DNA of 64,000 nt from Saprolegnia diclina VS20 (Eukaryota > Oomycota > Saprolegniomycetes > Saprolegniales > Saprolegniaceae). The DNA lies in the NCBI RefSeq assembly GCF_000281045.1, contig NW_008246092.1, forward strand, positions 353,478 to 417,477, read 5' to 3'. A program made the translations under genes and the position numbers. A model generated the notes under the pieces. That model was given only the letters and a program-made list of their open reading frames with translations, was not told the origin of the DNA and did no database searches. Shown here piece after piece: positions 18,445-27,135 of this stretch (the first letter of the stretch is position 1; every line of letters begins with the position of its first letter).

Positions 18445-20781
18445 TTAGATTGCGCAGCGGAACCCGATCGTGGCGGCGCGGTCGTAGCTTTGGCTCAGCG
18501 TGAGGAACTTGCCGTGCTTGTTGCTCGCCGTGATCGCTGGAAAGTACCAGTTGGGGTCGCGGAGGCTCGACGCGACCGGCGCATACGCGCTGCCACCACG
18601 CACCAAGACGCTGCACGTACGCTCGTCGCAGAAGGCGTCGGTCATTTGCCACACGTGTCCGAGGAGCGCGCAGACGTCCGATGCCGTCGCGCACCCGGCG
18701 GGGTACGCATCGACGTCGACCGCGGCGATGACGTCACCATGGCGCTGAACACGTGGGTGCCGGGACGGCTCGAACGCATCGCCGTACGGCACGCTGTTGT
18801 ACGCGACGCCGTTGGAGGCGACGTACTGCCACTCCCAGTCGTGGGGCAAGCGCAGGCCGTAGTAGGCAGCAAAGGCCTGCGCATCTTCGAGCGAGACGTG
18901 CACAACGGGCTGCGACGCGACCGCTGTCGGCACCGACCACGCTGCAATGGGCGCGTACGAGCCATCCTTGTGAAGGCGGTCGCTCCAGTGCAAGAGGAAG
19001 CGATCCACGTCCGTCGGTACGTACTTGGACGACGCGAGGAACGCGTGGTACTGCGCGTTCGTCACGGGGTACTTCATGATCTGAAAGTCCTCGATCCAGA
19101 GCTCGGTGGCGTGGTGGGGGCGCGGGCGGTCTTCCCAAGGGAATTGGACCCCGACACCAAACTCTTTGCCATTCGGTGTCCACGCGGGCACGGGCTCGAT
19201 CTGGACACCATCCACGCGGAACGTCCACGCCTTTGTGCCGTTGATCGGCACCTACATAGTATCGTCGCATTGTTGCGACTGCCATGGATGGTACGTACGT
19301 ACCAGTTGAAGGAGCTCCGTGACGTTGAGCGTCGCCGGCGCGCGCTGGTCGTACGTGCTGGATGCGTCCGGGCCGACGACGATGGACGTGGCCGACGACT
19401 GCGTCGTCATGCGCTGCTGCAAGAGCGGGCGGCTCGTGTCGTAGGCAGCGAGTGGCGTCGTCGTACGCGCGTGCATCGACGCGAGGAACGCTTGAAGCCA
19501 CTTTGGCTCGCTCCCAGCGGCCACGACATAGTACGCAGCGTAGCCATACTCTTCAATGTGCCCACGAAAGGTGACGGTGGCCCCGGACACTGTGGCGGGC
19601 ACGGCTTTGCCGTAGTACAAGTCGTAAACAGCCACGGTTGACGTCTCCTGGAAGGCGGCCAGCGGAAGCGAGAGGTCGCCGTCAAACACGTCGTTGCTCG
19701 TTCGGATCGCAGTGTACAAGATGGCGTTCGCCGATGGCACGGGAAACTTGGACGCGTGGACGTTGGTTGGCAGGCCCGGGACATGCGGCGTCCACTCGAG
19801 GCTGGGTAGCGCAAAGGAGAAGCGCTGGAGAATCGACATGGACCGCTTGAGCGTCTCGACCTCGCGCTTGGTCATGCCATTCCAGATGCCCCAAATGTTT
19901 TCCCAAATGACGTACCCAGCGCCGTTGAAGTGCGAGAGCTGGAACTCGAGGCCGCGGTTGAGCGACCACCGGCTGCAGATGAGCACCATGTGGCGAGGCT
20001 CCAAGAACTTGGCGCGCGCGACGGGCGGGAAGCTCGAGAAGCCGTAGTAGTAGCCCCAACTCATCGGGTTTGTGCCCAAGTCGGACGAGGGCACTCCGCC
20101 TTCGGGGCACGTCGCCATGCCTTCGTTCGGTCGGTAGAACGAAGATGGGACGCCGTAGAGCGTATCACCGTTCACGCCGTCGGCACCCGTCGCACGCAGC
20201 ACGTTGTAGAGCTCGTCGATATCGGACTGGTAGCGCGACTTGGTCGGGTTCGGGTCGCGCGTCGCCGTATCCCACGGCAAGTAGGGCAAGAAGACACGGA
20301 TGTTGCGCGCATGAAAGTCCGCAACGAGCTGCTTGACGCCATCGATGCCACCCGGCAGCGAATACCATAAATCCCACTGGTTGCGCGTGTCGATGCCAAG
20401 GTTCGGGTACGATGGCCAAAGGAGGACGCTGTCGAACTGCAAGTCGAACGTCCCGAGGTACTTGTCGAGCGTATACGCATTCGTGTCGCGGTCAAAGAGC
20501 ATGCGGTCGTGCATCATGACGAAGACTTGGAGCAGGCTTGTCTGCGTCCATTGCAAGGCCGGCGTGTTGTAGACGCTATTGACGTCCTTGGGCGCATAGC
20601 GAACAGTGCGCAGCTCCAGCTCCTTCCACGTCGCCCACTTGCTTCGCCACGCTTCGATGGACGCGTTGTCATGGCGGCCTGGCCCGTCGATGAGCTCGTA
20701 GCCCTCGGGCTGCGGCTCCCACGCACCAACGACGGCCGCGAGCACTGCCAGCCATGTCGTCAGCCCCACGACGCCCCTCAT
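18445..20781 (-). CDS. Secreted glycosidase-like barrel fused to FGE-sulfatase fold
   Basis: About 761 residues. Exons 20781-19303 and 19251-18445, joined by a 51-nt intron (GTACGT...TGTAG) that links VTELLQL to VPINGTKAW. Signal peptide MRGVVGLTTWLAVLAAVVG. Residues ~20-490 resemble a TIM-barrel glycosidase: LLWPSYPNLGIDTRNQWDLW, NIRVFLPYLPWDTATRDPN, GADGVNGDTLYGVPSS and a beta-rich C-terminal part, but no family is named with certainty. Residues ~500-761 are an FGE-sulfatase (SUMF1/EgtB-type) fold: IMKYPVTNAQYHAFL, RLPHDWEWQYVAS, LLGHVWQMTDAF, VRGGSAYAP and final IGFRCAI. The two copper-binding Cys that make formylglycine in SUMF1 are not in the expected place, so formylglycine synthesis is unlikely. 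Possibly a secreted carbohydrate-active enzyme with a C-type-lectin-related module. Confidence 0.78.
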
Positions 20782-21818
20782 TCTCAACCCAAAAAAGATT
20801 TGCGATCCGAAGTGCTTTTAGCGCGTGCGGATTGGCCAAAATACAAGCATTTTTACATTGGTCTAAAATCGTTCAAGAGAAATGTATGATTGGCCAACGA
20901 TTTGAATTGTTGGATTGGTGGAAACCCAATCAATTACGTGAGCAGTTTCAAATGTGGCACAATCGAAGTTGACGAGCGGTAACTTCGACGAACACAAACG
21001 TCGCCTCGCGAAGCCTTGGCACCGCGTGCAGCAGGTGCGGCTGATGATGATGTTATGGATAAAGCATGAGCATCGCGTGGTCATGAGGTCGCGCGACGAC
21101 GACGTCGGATTGCCATGGGGATGCGACGCCCCACACTCCATTTGAGACACGTTAGATGATTTGGAGGGCGGACTAGCGTCATCGCTGGTACAGTTTATCA
21201 GAGGTAGCTCAATACACCCTCTATTTCCCCTCCACGACCCAATGATTGCGCGCACCGGATTACGGCACGCTGGTGCGCAAATCAAATATATCTCCAGTCG
21301 CTGAACGAGCCGCAATCATCGACCCGTGGCGTTTGGTTTTGATCGGGCGATCGATACTGCCTATCCTCAACGCCAGCAAGATCCAGCGCGTCGTCGATTT
21401 ACAGAACACAAGCGCGCGTTTCAAATATATATCGCGGACGAATCTCAGTCCCATCGCGTTATCATCCTGGTCGTCGGCTCCTTAGCGCAGTGCACTTTGG
21501 CCGTGTCTGTGTCGAGTCGCATCATCCAAGCGGCGCTCCAATCAGGCGCTTGTATCCAGACGTGCAGTAGCCACTCCTATATGCGTCGTCGCCGCCCGAG
21601 AAGACATTGGACGACCAACGTTCGGGATACGCCGAGCGTGGTCCTAACGTTATCATTCGCGACGGAGGATGCACGGTGTACGAGAAATGTTAACTCTGGC
21701 TTTCACTATGCTACAAAACTAGCATCAACGTCACGAAGTTCGAAGCGCGTTCATGACGAAATCAGGACATGGTGGTAAACACGACCCGAGGTCACGTCAC
21801 GGGCAACGCGACGTCGGG
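20782..21818. promoter_or_regulatory. Promoter region with CCAAT boxes; otherwise no gene seen
   Basis: About 1 kb between divergent genes. ATTGG/CCAAT pentamers at 20831-20835, 20889-20893, 20914-20918 and 20926-20930 lie 50-150 bp upstream of the minus-strand ATG at 20781. From 20950 to 21760 nothing identifiable. An alternative ATG for the next gene at 21769 is disfavoured. Confidence 0.45.
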
Positions 21819-21825
21819 TCATTTC
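21819..21825 (+). promoter_or_regulatory. Initiator-like element of bZIP gene A
   Basis: TCATTTC fits the oomycete initiator consensus YCAYTYY and lies 10 bp upstream of the ATG at 21835. If it is the transcription start, it excludes the upstream ATG at 21769. Confidence 0.4.
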
Positions 21826-21834
21826 CGAATTTCA

Positions 21835-22755
21835 ATGGTGGCCCCGAAGCGACGCAAGACCTCGTCGGTCTCGACGATGAGCAAGGACGGCGAGTCGCCG
21901 GATGCGCACCCGTCCAAGATGGACAAGCGCCGTTACGACTGCATGATGAACCAGCGCCGGTACCGCGAGCGCAAGAAGAGCAAGACACAAAACACAGAGT
22001 GGTATGTCGACGAGCTTCGGCGCGAGACGCGCCGCCTCGAAGAGCACGCGGCACTCCTCAAGTCGAACGTGCTCATGCGCAACATCCAAGCCGGCACCTT
22101 TCGCTGCCGGTCGATCTCGACCTACATGAGCCTCTTCCGGTCCGGCCTCGCCCGCGTGCCGGGCCACTTGCTCAACCAGCAACTCGACATCATCGACAGC
22201 CTCATGCACCCGAACGTTGTGCTCAACGGCAGCGTCGGCATCCATGGCCTGCGCCAGCAGTGGGAGGCGTTCAACGAGTACTTTTCCCAGATCAACATGA
22301 AGGTGCTCGACATGCAGACGCTCGGCGACGACCACGCCGTTGTCGTCGTTGACGCCGTTCTCGAGCTCCTCTTTGACCGCCACACGATCTCGTGCTTGTT
22401 CCCGCACGCTGCCGGCCGCGACGACCTCGTCATGGCTGTCCTTGACAAGATGATTGCGTGTCCGTTGCGCCTCTCGTTTGTCTTTGGCGACAACCAAGTC
22501 GAGTCGACGGAGGCCCACCTCAGCTTTGTCGAAGGTCTCCACAACGTCTTTGGCAACTTGGTCGACACGACGCTCTTCGTCCACGGCGGTGACGCGACAC
22601 GCATTACGCCCGAGGGCATGATCGCGGTCGAGGCCGTGCTCTTGACGCAGCTGAGCTCGCGCGCCCACGAGATGGTCTCAAGCCCTGTCAAGCTCGACAT
22701 GCTCAAACCAACGTTGGCACCGCTCAAGAGCGAGATGAACTACATCCTTATGTAA
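21835..22755 (+). CDS. bZIP transcription factor A with oomycete Cys-type basic region
   Basis: Nuclear DNA-binding protein, 306 residues from 21835 (328 from 21769). Basic region DCMMNQRRYRERKKSK near residues 35-50: Cys stands at the position of the usual invariant Asn in an x7-Arg spacing, a form described for oomycete bZIPs. A leucine-zipper-like helix (LRRETRRLEEHAALLKSNVL) follows. The remaining ~200 residues form a conserved alpha/beta domain shared by all three cluster members (LFPH-like motif at SCLFPHAAGRDDLV), with a pattern reminiscent of NTF2/SnoaL folds; that fold guess is tentative. The shorter start gives an N-terminus of similar length to its paralogues. Single exon. Confidence 0.82.
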   Translation: MVAPKRRKTSSVSTMSKDGESPDAHPSKMDKRRYDCMMNQRRYRERKKSKTQNTEWYVDELRRETRRLEEHAALLKSNVLMRNIQAGTFRCRSISTYMSLFRSGLARVPGHLLNQQLDIIDSLMHPNVVLNGSVGIHGLRQQWEAFNEYFSQINMKVLDMQTLGDDHAVVVVDAVLELLFDRHTISCLFPHAAGRDDLVMAVLDKMIACPLRLSFVFGDNQVESTEAHLSFVEGLHNVFGNLVDTTLFVHGGDATRITPEGMIAVEAVLLTQLSSRAHEMVSSPVKLDMLKPTLAPLKSEMNYILM

Positions 22756-23068
22756 AGTCTAGAGTCCATAGTAATAATAATAGTAAGTTATACGAAACCC
22801 GATCAAACGGCGTCGTCGATGCCAGGTTGTTCAACGCCAAGCATGTTTGCTCCCTGCGTTCGAGTAGCATCATACACGGGATGACGCTACGCAGAGTGGG
22901 AGCGACGTGATCACAGTAGCATTCCCACGTCGTGGGTGCTACGGCGGTGGTACTGCAGCCACGAGTTTGCACGTTTGCGCCACCAAGTTTGCACTTTACA
23001 AGGGCAAACTCGACGTTACACTAGAATCTAGAATGGCGAGCACTCCACTCGTCACGCTATGACGACGC

Positions 23069-23097
23069 GTAGACTGTAGCTCGTCGCTACAGTCTAC
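23069..23097. repeat. Perfect 12-bp inverted repeat
   Basis: GTAGACTGTAGC at 23069-23080 is the exact reverse complement of GCTACAGTCTAC at 23086-23097, separated by a 5-base loop. It lies about 300 bp past the bZIP A stop. It could be a terminator-like or RNA structure, or a dimeric binding site. Confidence 0.7.
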
Positions 23098-23230
23098 TCG
23101 AAAACTCTGCGGGGTTGCCTCGAGAGGGCATACAAAAGATGTATTTCCAAAGCCTCCACCCAACACCGAACCCAATCCCAGTACAGTACAGCTTTACAGC
23201 AGCGTCAATGTTGTGGTACAGTACATAACG

Positions 23231-23619
23231 TTATCCCCTACGTCGCGGCAGCTCGATCTCGGGTTTCATCTTGGTGAGGGTCTCGGCACGACCATATACA
23301 GTAAACCTTTTCGGCACAGCGTTTTCGTTACCCAGGAGATATCGAAGGCTACAACGTAATAGCAACTGGAACGTGCGGCGTCACATTGGAGGCTCATTTG
23401 TCGTGCACAGCTTTGCGCCGGTCGTGTGCGCCAAGTTTGATCGAATTGCCCTGCAATGATCTTTGAAATGATTTCGGAGGTCTCGCTTCGCTTTGCACGG
23501 ATCGTTGTTTCTACGCGGTTTGGGCGCGTGCCTCGCAACACGTAGTCGGCGTTTGTATCTAGTCGGTCGTCGTCTTGGTCACATGCGCCAGAACGCTCGA
23601 ACAAGCCCGAACAATCCAT
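23231..23619 (-). CDS. Tentative small three-exon gene, unknown product
   Basis: Three minus-strand pieces join in frame across GT-AG borders: 23619-23515, 23450-23409 and 23365-23231, introns 64 and 43 nt. The predicted product is 93 residues and ends RAETLTKMKPEIELPRRRG. The last exon looks protein-like (LRYLLGNENAVPKRFTVYGR) but no family is recognised. Codon usage is less GC-biased than in surrounding genes, and an unspliced overlapping frame also exists. It may be a genuine small gene, a remnant, or chance. Confidence 0.32.
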
Positions 23620-24169
23620 CGTCGCTTGCACCCTTTGTACGCTCGACGCCGCGTTGCCTAGAACCGCCGAACCAGTGTCAGCTGAAAAAGAGTCAACGTA
23701 AGCATCAACTTGCGCCCAGGTCTGGAATCAACGACCGGTGCTCGTGACGAGATCAGCCACCACGTGCGTTCGTGGGTTTTGACGAAACACGATGCTGCAA
23801 GCGCACGCACGCGGGCTTGTCAGCGCTCTCCCTTGCAGATTTGGACAGCGTCGACAACACAATTTGCTTCCTTTTGTCCTTCAAGTTCTCGCACACGAGC
23901 CCAATCAACCGACGTACGAGCTGGTGGGAGCAGTGCTGGGAGAGTCCGCAGAGAGCACTGCAAACACTATTTCCGTGGCGTGTGTAACAGGCGCCTCGCG
24001 TGACAATCTATTTTTAGAGCAACGTCATCGGGTGCCTACCAAACTTCGAAGTAACGTAACTTGCCCCAGCTGGCAGGACAATACGAAGATCCAGTGGCCT
24101 ATCATGTAAACGAAGTTGCATTGAAGCTTCGAGGTGCACCAGGCCGCGCCAGCAGGTGGGCGATCACGC

Positions 24170-24186
24170 TCACTTTTCATTTTGCT
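24170..24186 (+). promoter_or_regulatory. Inr + FPR-like core promoter of bZIP gene B
   Basis: TCACTTT (24170-24176) matches the oomycete initiator and is followed directly by CATTTTGCT (24178-24186), which matches the flanking promoter region consensus CAWTTTNYY. The ATG at 24203 is 16 bp downstream. This is the best core promoter match in the window. Confidence 0.55.
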
Positions 24187-24202
24187 GCCGCTGTCCCAAG
24201 GT

Positions 24203-25162
24203 ATGGAGCCGACAGCGCTGCGCTACATGACCGACTCGCTACCGACGCCACAGATGACGGCCAAGGAGCGCGCAGAACAGCGGCGCCTCGAGTGCATGAT
24301 CAACCAGCGTCGGTACCGGGCGCGCAAGAAGGCGCAGCACGAAGACACCGCCGCAAGCATCAAGCGCACGAAAGAAGAGATCCGGCGCCTCCACGAGCTC
24401 GCTCTCCTGCTCCAAAATTCGCACGTGACCCGGCATGTCCAAGCCGGCAACTACCGGCACGACGCCATTGCGTCGTACGTCAAAATGTTCCAGCACGGGC
24501 TCGCCATGTTTGACAGCGCCAAGTTCAACGAGCAGCAGGAACTCCTCTCGGGCGTCATGAGCGACAACTTGCTCTTCAACGGCGAGGTCGGTATTCCGTC
24601 GCTCGTCGCGCAGTGGCGCGCGGGCGGCCAGCTCTTTTCCCGCGTCGAAATGCGTACGCTCGAGCTCCAAGTCATTGGCGCCGAGCATAACGTGGTGACC
24701 GTGACCGGCACGATGCGTGCGGTCATCAACCGCACGACGATCGCTGCGCTCTTTCCGCACGTCTTCAAGCGGGAGGACGTGGTCCAAAAGCTCATTGCTA
24801 CCGGGCTCTTTTGCGAGCTCCGCATGTCGTTTCTCTTTGACGACGACCTTGTCTCGGTCATGGACTCGGAGATCAACTTTATGAGCGGCCTGTACCATGC
24901 GCTCGGTGACCTCGAGGCCATGAGCTTTGTCGCACATGCCGAAGGTGGCAGCAAGATGCTCTCGGACGGCACCATTTTGTACAATGACGTGGCGCCCGTC
25001 GACGACGTCGACGCAGTGGCAGGATTTGTCGAACCCCTCCCAGTCAGCATTGACGACGCGCCGACGCCTGTAGACACCAAGGACGATGACGGTGGTCAGG
25101 TCACCAAGAAAGCCTCGATTGACTTTCTGCTCGTGCCGTCGAATTGTGATGTCGCGCAGTGA
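24203..25162 (+). CDS. bZIP transcription factor B with oomycete Cys-type basic region
   Basis: Single exon, 319 residues, starting MEPTALRYMTDSLPTPQ. Basic region ECMINQRRYRARKKAQ near residues 31-46, again with Cys at the Asn position; zipper IKRTKEEIRRLHELALLLQN. The C-terminal domain parallels that of gene A (FNGEVGIPSLVAQWRAG, AALFPHVFKREDVV). It has an acidic Asp-rich tail (PVDDVDAVAG, TKDDDGG) that the neighbours lack and that could serve as an activation region. Same strand as A and C; probably tandem duplicates. The start is supported by the Inr/FPR element just upstream. Confidence 0.85.
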   Translation: MEPTALRYMTDSLPTPQMTAKERAEQRRLECMINQRRYRARKKAQHEDTAASIKRTKEEIRRLHELALLLQNSHVTRHVQAGNYRHDAIASYVKMFQHGLAMFDSAKFNEQQELLSGVMSDNLLFNGEVGIPSLVAQWRAGGQLFSRVEMRTLELQVIGAEHNVVTVTGTMRAVINRTTIAALFPHVFKREDVVQKLIATGLFCELRMSFLFDDDLVSVMDSEINFMSGLYHALGDLEAMSFVAHAEGGSKMLSDGTILYNDVAPVDDVDAVAGFVEPLPVSIDDAPTPVDTKDDDGGQVTKKASIDFLLVPSNCDVAQ

Positions 25163-25905
25163 CGCAGTTTGGAACTTTCCCGTAATATTCGTCAAAAGTG
25201 CTTCGTGGTCCCTGTCTACAAGACGATGACGACGACGTTTGCAAAGTAGTCAAGTTTCGGTGCTTCAATGGCTGGGACGGCGTGCCAGGATGCCGAAAAT
25301 AAGACGACCGGGTAAGAGAAGCGCGAGCCGCAGGATACGGACCAGAGCTGCTACGAGGCTTGTGTACCACCCTTGTCCTTGCACAGCGTCCATCACCGAA
25401 TGGCCACGAACGCACGTGTCATCAGAAGCAGGCGTCGTGTCATGTCGTTCTGCAGCATGCTTCGTTCGTAGTAGCTTTTGGCGCAGCCGCCCAAACGCCG
25501 AGCGAAAACCTCACATCTATGCGTCCCGCACGTTCGATCAAAACGGATGGATCCTCGCTGGGTGCGCGTGCAACCTCACATTCGTTTTTAGTATGATATA
25601 ATACAGGGGAAAGGACGCACTCGTGCTTGTTACGGCGGGACCGTTGGCGTGATTACGAAAGTCAACCTACCTAGGTATGCTTGCTTCATCCTGCGCAACC
25701 GCGCTCTCCGAGGCCACCAAATTCACGCGGGCGGCCGCTGGCTCGGCCGTTGATTCCCTTCAGGGACAGAGGAGGCCCAGCTTTTCTCCAAAAACAGCTT
25801 GTCACAAAGCGAACCAATCGCGATAACGGTCACATGACGCCACTCTCGGCGACGTCATTTTTCGTGGCATATGCCGAATTTAAGCGCGATGTCCAGTGTT
25901 GACTG
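25163..25905. other. Intergenic, no gene seen
   Basis: About 740 bases between bZIP genes B and C. No coding frame with plausible composition, no repeats and no CCAAT cluster noted. Confidence 0.5.
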
Positions 25906-25912
25906 TCATTTT
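25906..25912 (+). promoter_or_regulatory. Initiator-like element of bZIP gene C
   Basis: TCATTTT fits YCAYTYY and lies 15 bp upstream of the ATG at 25927. The following CATTTTTTG is one base off the FPR consensus. Confidence 0.4.
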
Positions 25913-25926
25913 TTGTCCAACTCGAA

Positions 25927-26787
25927 ATGGCACATCGCCCGGAGCTGTCGCCGCAAACATCGGAGCTCGGTCCGAGCCCACCGCCGACGTCCACGGACGT
26001 GGTGAAGGCGTCCAAGCGGCGCCAAGAGTGTCTCCAGAACCAGCGCCGGTACCGGCTCCGGAAGAAGAAGAAGTTTGAGGCCAAGGCCGAGCAGCTGAGC
26101 GAGCTCCATATTGAACTCACGCGGCTTCAAGACCACGCGCATCTGCTCAAGGCGAAGCTGCTCATGCGCTTCATCGAGGCGGGTATGCAGCGCTCCAACA
26201 CGATCGCAGCGTACTGGGAGCTCTTCCGATTTGGCCTCGCCGACCAAAATGGCCGGCATTACACCCAGCAGATCGACTTTGTGCGCAACCGCATGCACGA
26301 CGACATGTACGTCAACGGCGTCCAGGGCTCAGGCAACCTCCTCGACCAGTGGCGTGCGTGCCAGTCGCTGCTCTCGCACTTTGACGCGCCCAACATGCAG
26401 ATCCAGGTCTTTGGCGCCGAGCAAGAGTACATTGTGACGACCGGCGTCGTCCTCGTCCAGTTCAACCGCGACTCGATTGCGCTCGTCTTTCCGCGGCTGC
26501 TGGCGCGCGAGGACTTGGTGCAGTTGCTGCTTCAGCGCCCGGCGCCGTGCCCGCTGCGTGTGTCGTGCCACTTTGCGGGCGGGAAGGTCCAGAGCATGGA
26601 CCTCGACATCAACATCATCGAAGGCATCCGCCAATGCGTGTCCGACCAAGCTAATGTCGCCGAGTTTTACAGTGTCCTCGACGGCGCCGCCGCCGCTTCG
26701 CACGTGACAGCCAACGGGCTCTTGGACCAGCAAACGCTCGAACACATGGCGCTCGAGCTCGTGCCCGACGACGGCGCGTCCCTGTAG
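25927..26787 (+). CDS. bZIP transcription factor C with oomycete Cys-type basic region
   Basis: Single exon, 286 residues, starting MAHRPELSPQTSELG. Basic region ECLQNQRRYRLRKKKK with Cys at the Asn position; zipper LSELHIELTRLQDHAHLLKA. The C-terminal domain again carries QWRACQSLLSHFD and ALVFPRLLAREDLVQLL, aligning with A and B. Third of a same-strand tandem set. Sequence divergence between members is high, so the duplications look old. Target DNA site is unknown; substitution of the core Asn predicts altered half-site recognition. Confidence 0.85.
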   Translation: MAHRPELSPQTSELGPSPPPTSTDVVKASKRRQECLQNQRRYRLRKKKKFEAKAEQLSELHIELTRLQDHAHLLKAKLLMRFIEAGMQRSNTIAAYWELFRFGLADQNGRHYTQQIDFVRNRMHDDMYVNGVQGSGNLLDQWRACQSLLSHFDAPNMQIQVFGAEQEYIVTTGVVLVQFNRDSIALVFPRLLAREDLVQLLLQRPAPCPLRVSCHFAGGKVQSMDLDINIIEGIRQCVSDQANVAEFYSVLDGAAAASHVTANGLLDQQTLEHMALELVPDDGASL

Positions 26788-26912
26788 TAGGTATAGGCGT
26801 CGCGCGGAAACACCTAAACACCTAATTAACGCTGAATCTTCCAAGCGAAACATCCGAGAGTTTGTCGACATGTGACCTTTTTATACCGACTTGCGACGGA
26901 TACAAAAGCGCG

Positions 26913-27110
26913 ATGGCGACGGAAGAGACGCCGCTGCGAGAGTGTCTGAAGGCGCTGGTGCCGCGCGTCACGTTCCCGCGTCGACCGGCCGCGACGCTGA
27001 CGCAGCTCGACGCAGTTGCGCGCCTTCGACTCGTGCAAGCATCACCATATTTGCCTTGCGGCGTACTGGAAGTAGAGGAAGCCAAGTCAGCGCCGTTCAA
27101 CAACTCGTAA
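26913..27110 (+). CDS. Small hypothetical ORF, 65 residues
   Basis: ATG at 26913 to TAA at 27110, starting MATEETPLRECLKALVPR. The first ~40 codons have GC-rich third positions like true genes; the last ~20 do not. It may be a short gene, a first exon whose continuation was not found, or the 3' UTR of bZIP C. It ends 26 bp before the convergent ecdysoneless gene. No family recognised. Confidence 0.3.
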   Translation: MATEETPLRECLKALVPRVTFPRRPAATLTQLDAVARLRLVQASPYLPCGVLEVEEAKSAPFNNS

Positions 27111-27135
27111 TCGATTACTTTACAAGCTTTAGCAG

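Larger units (their letters stand above)
22756..24169. other. Intergenic with hairpin and one tentative gene
   Basis: About 1.4 kb between bZIP genes A and B. It holds the inverted repeat at 23069-23097 and a possible three-exon minus-strand gene at 23231-23619, listed separately. The rest shows no coding character and no CCAAT cluster. Confidence 0.45.

Noticed and set aside
18490-19641. 383-codon plus-strand frame opposite the FGE-domain gene
   Set aside because: Antisense shadow, no ATG-supported domain, crosses an intron of the real gene.
21769-21834. Upstream ATG of bZIP gene A
   Set aside because: An initiator-like TCATTTC lies between the two ATGs and the shorter N-terminus matches its paralogues in length.
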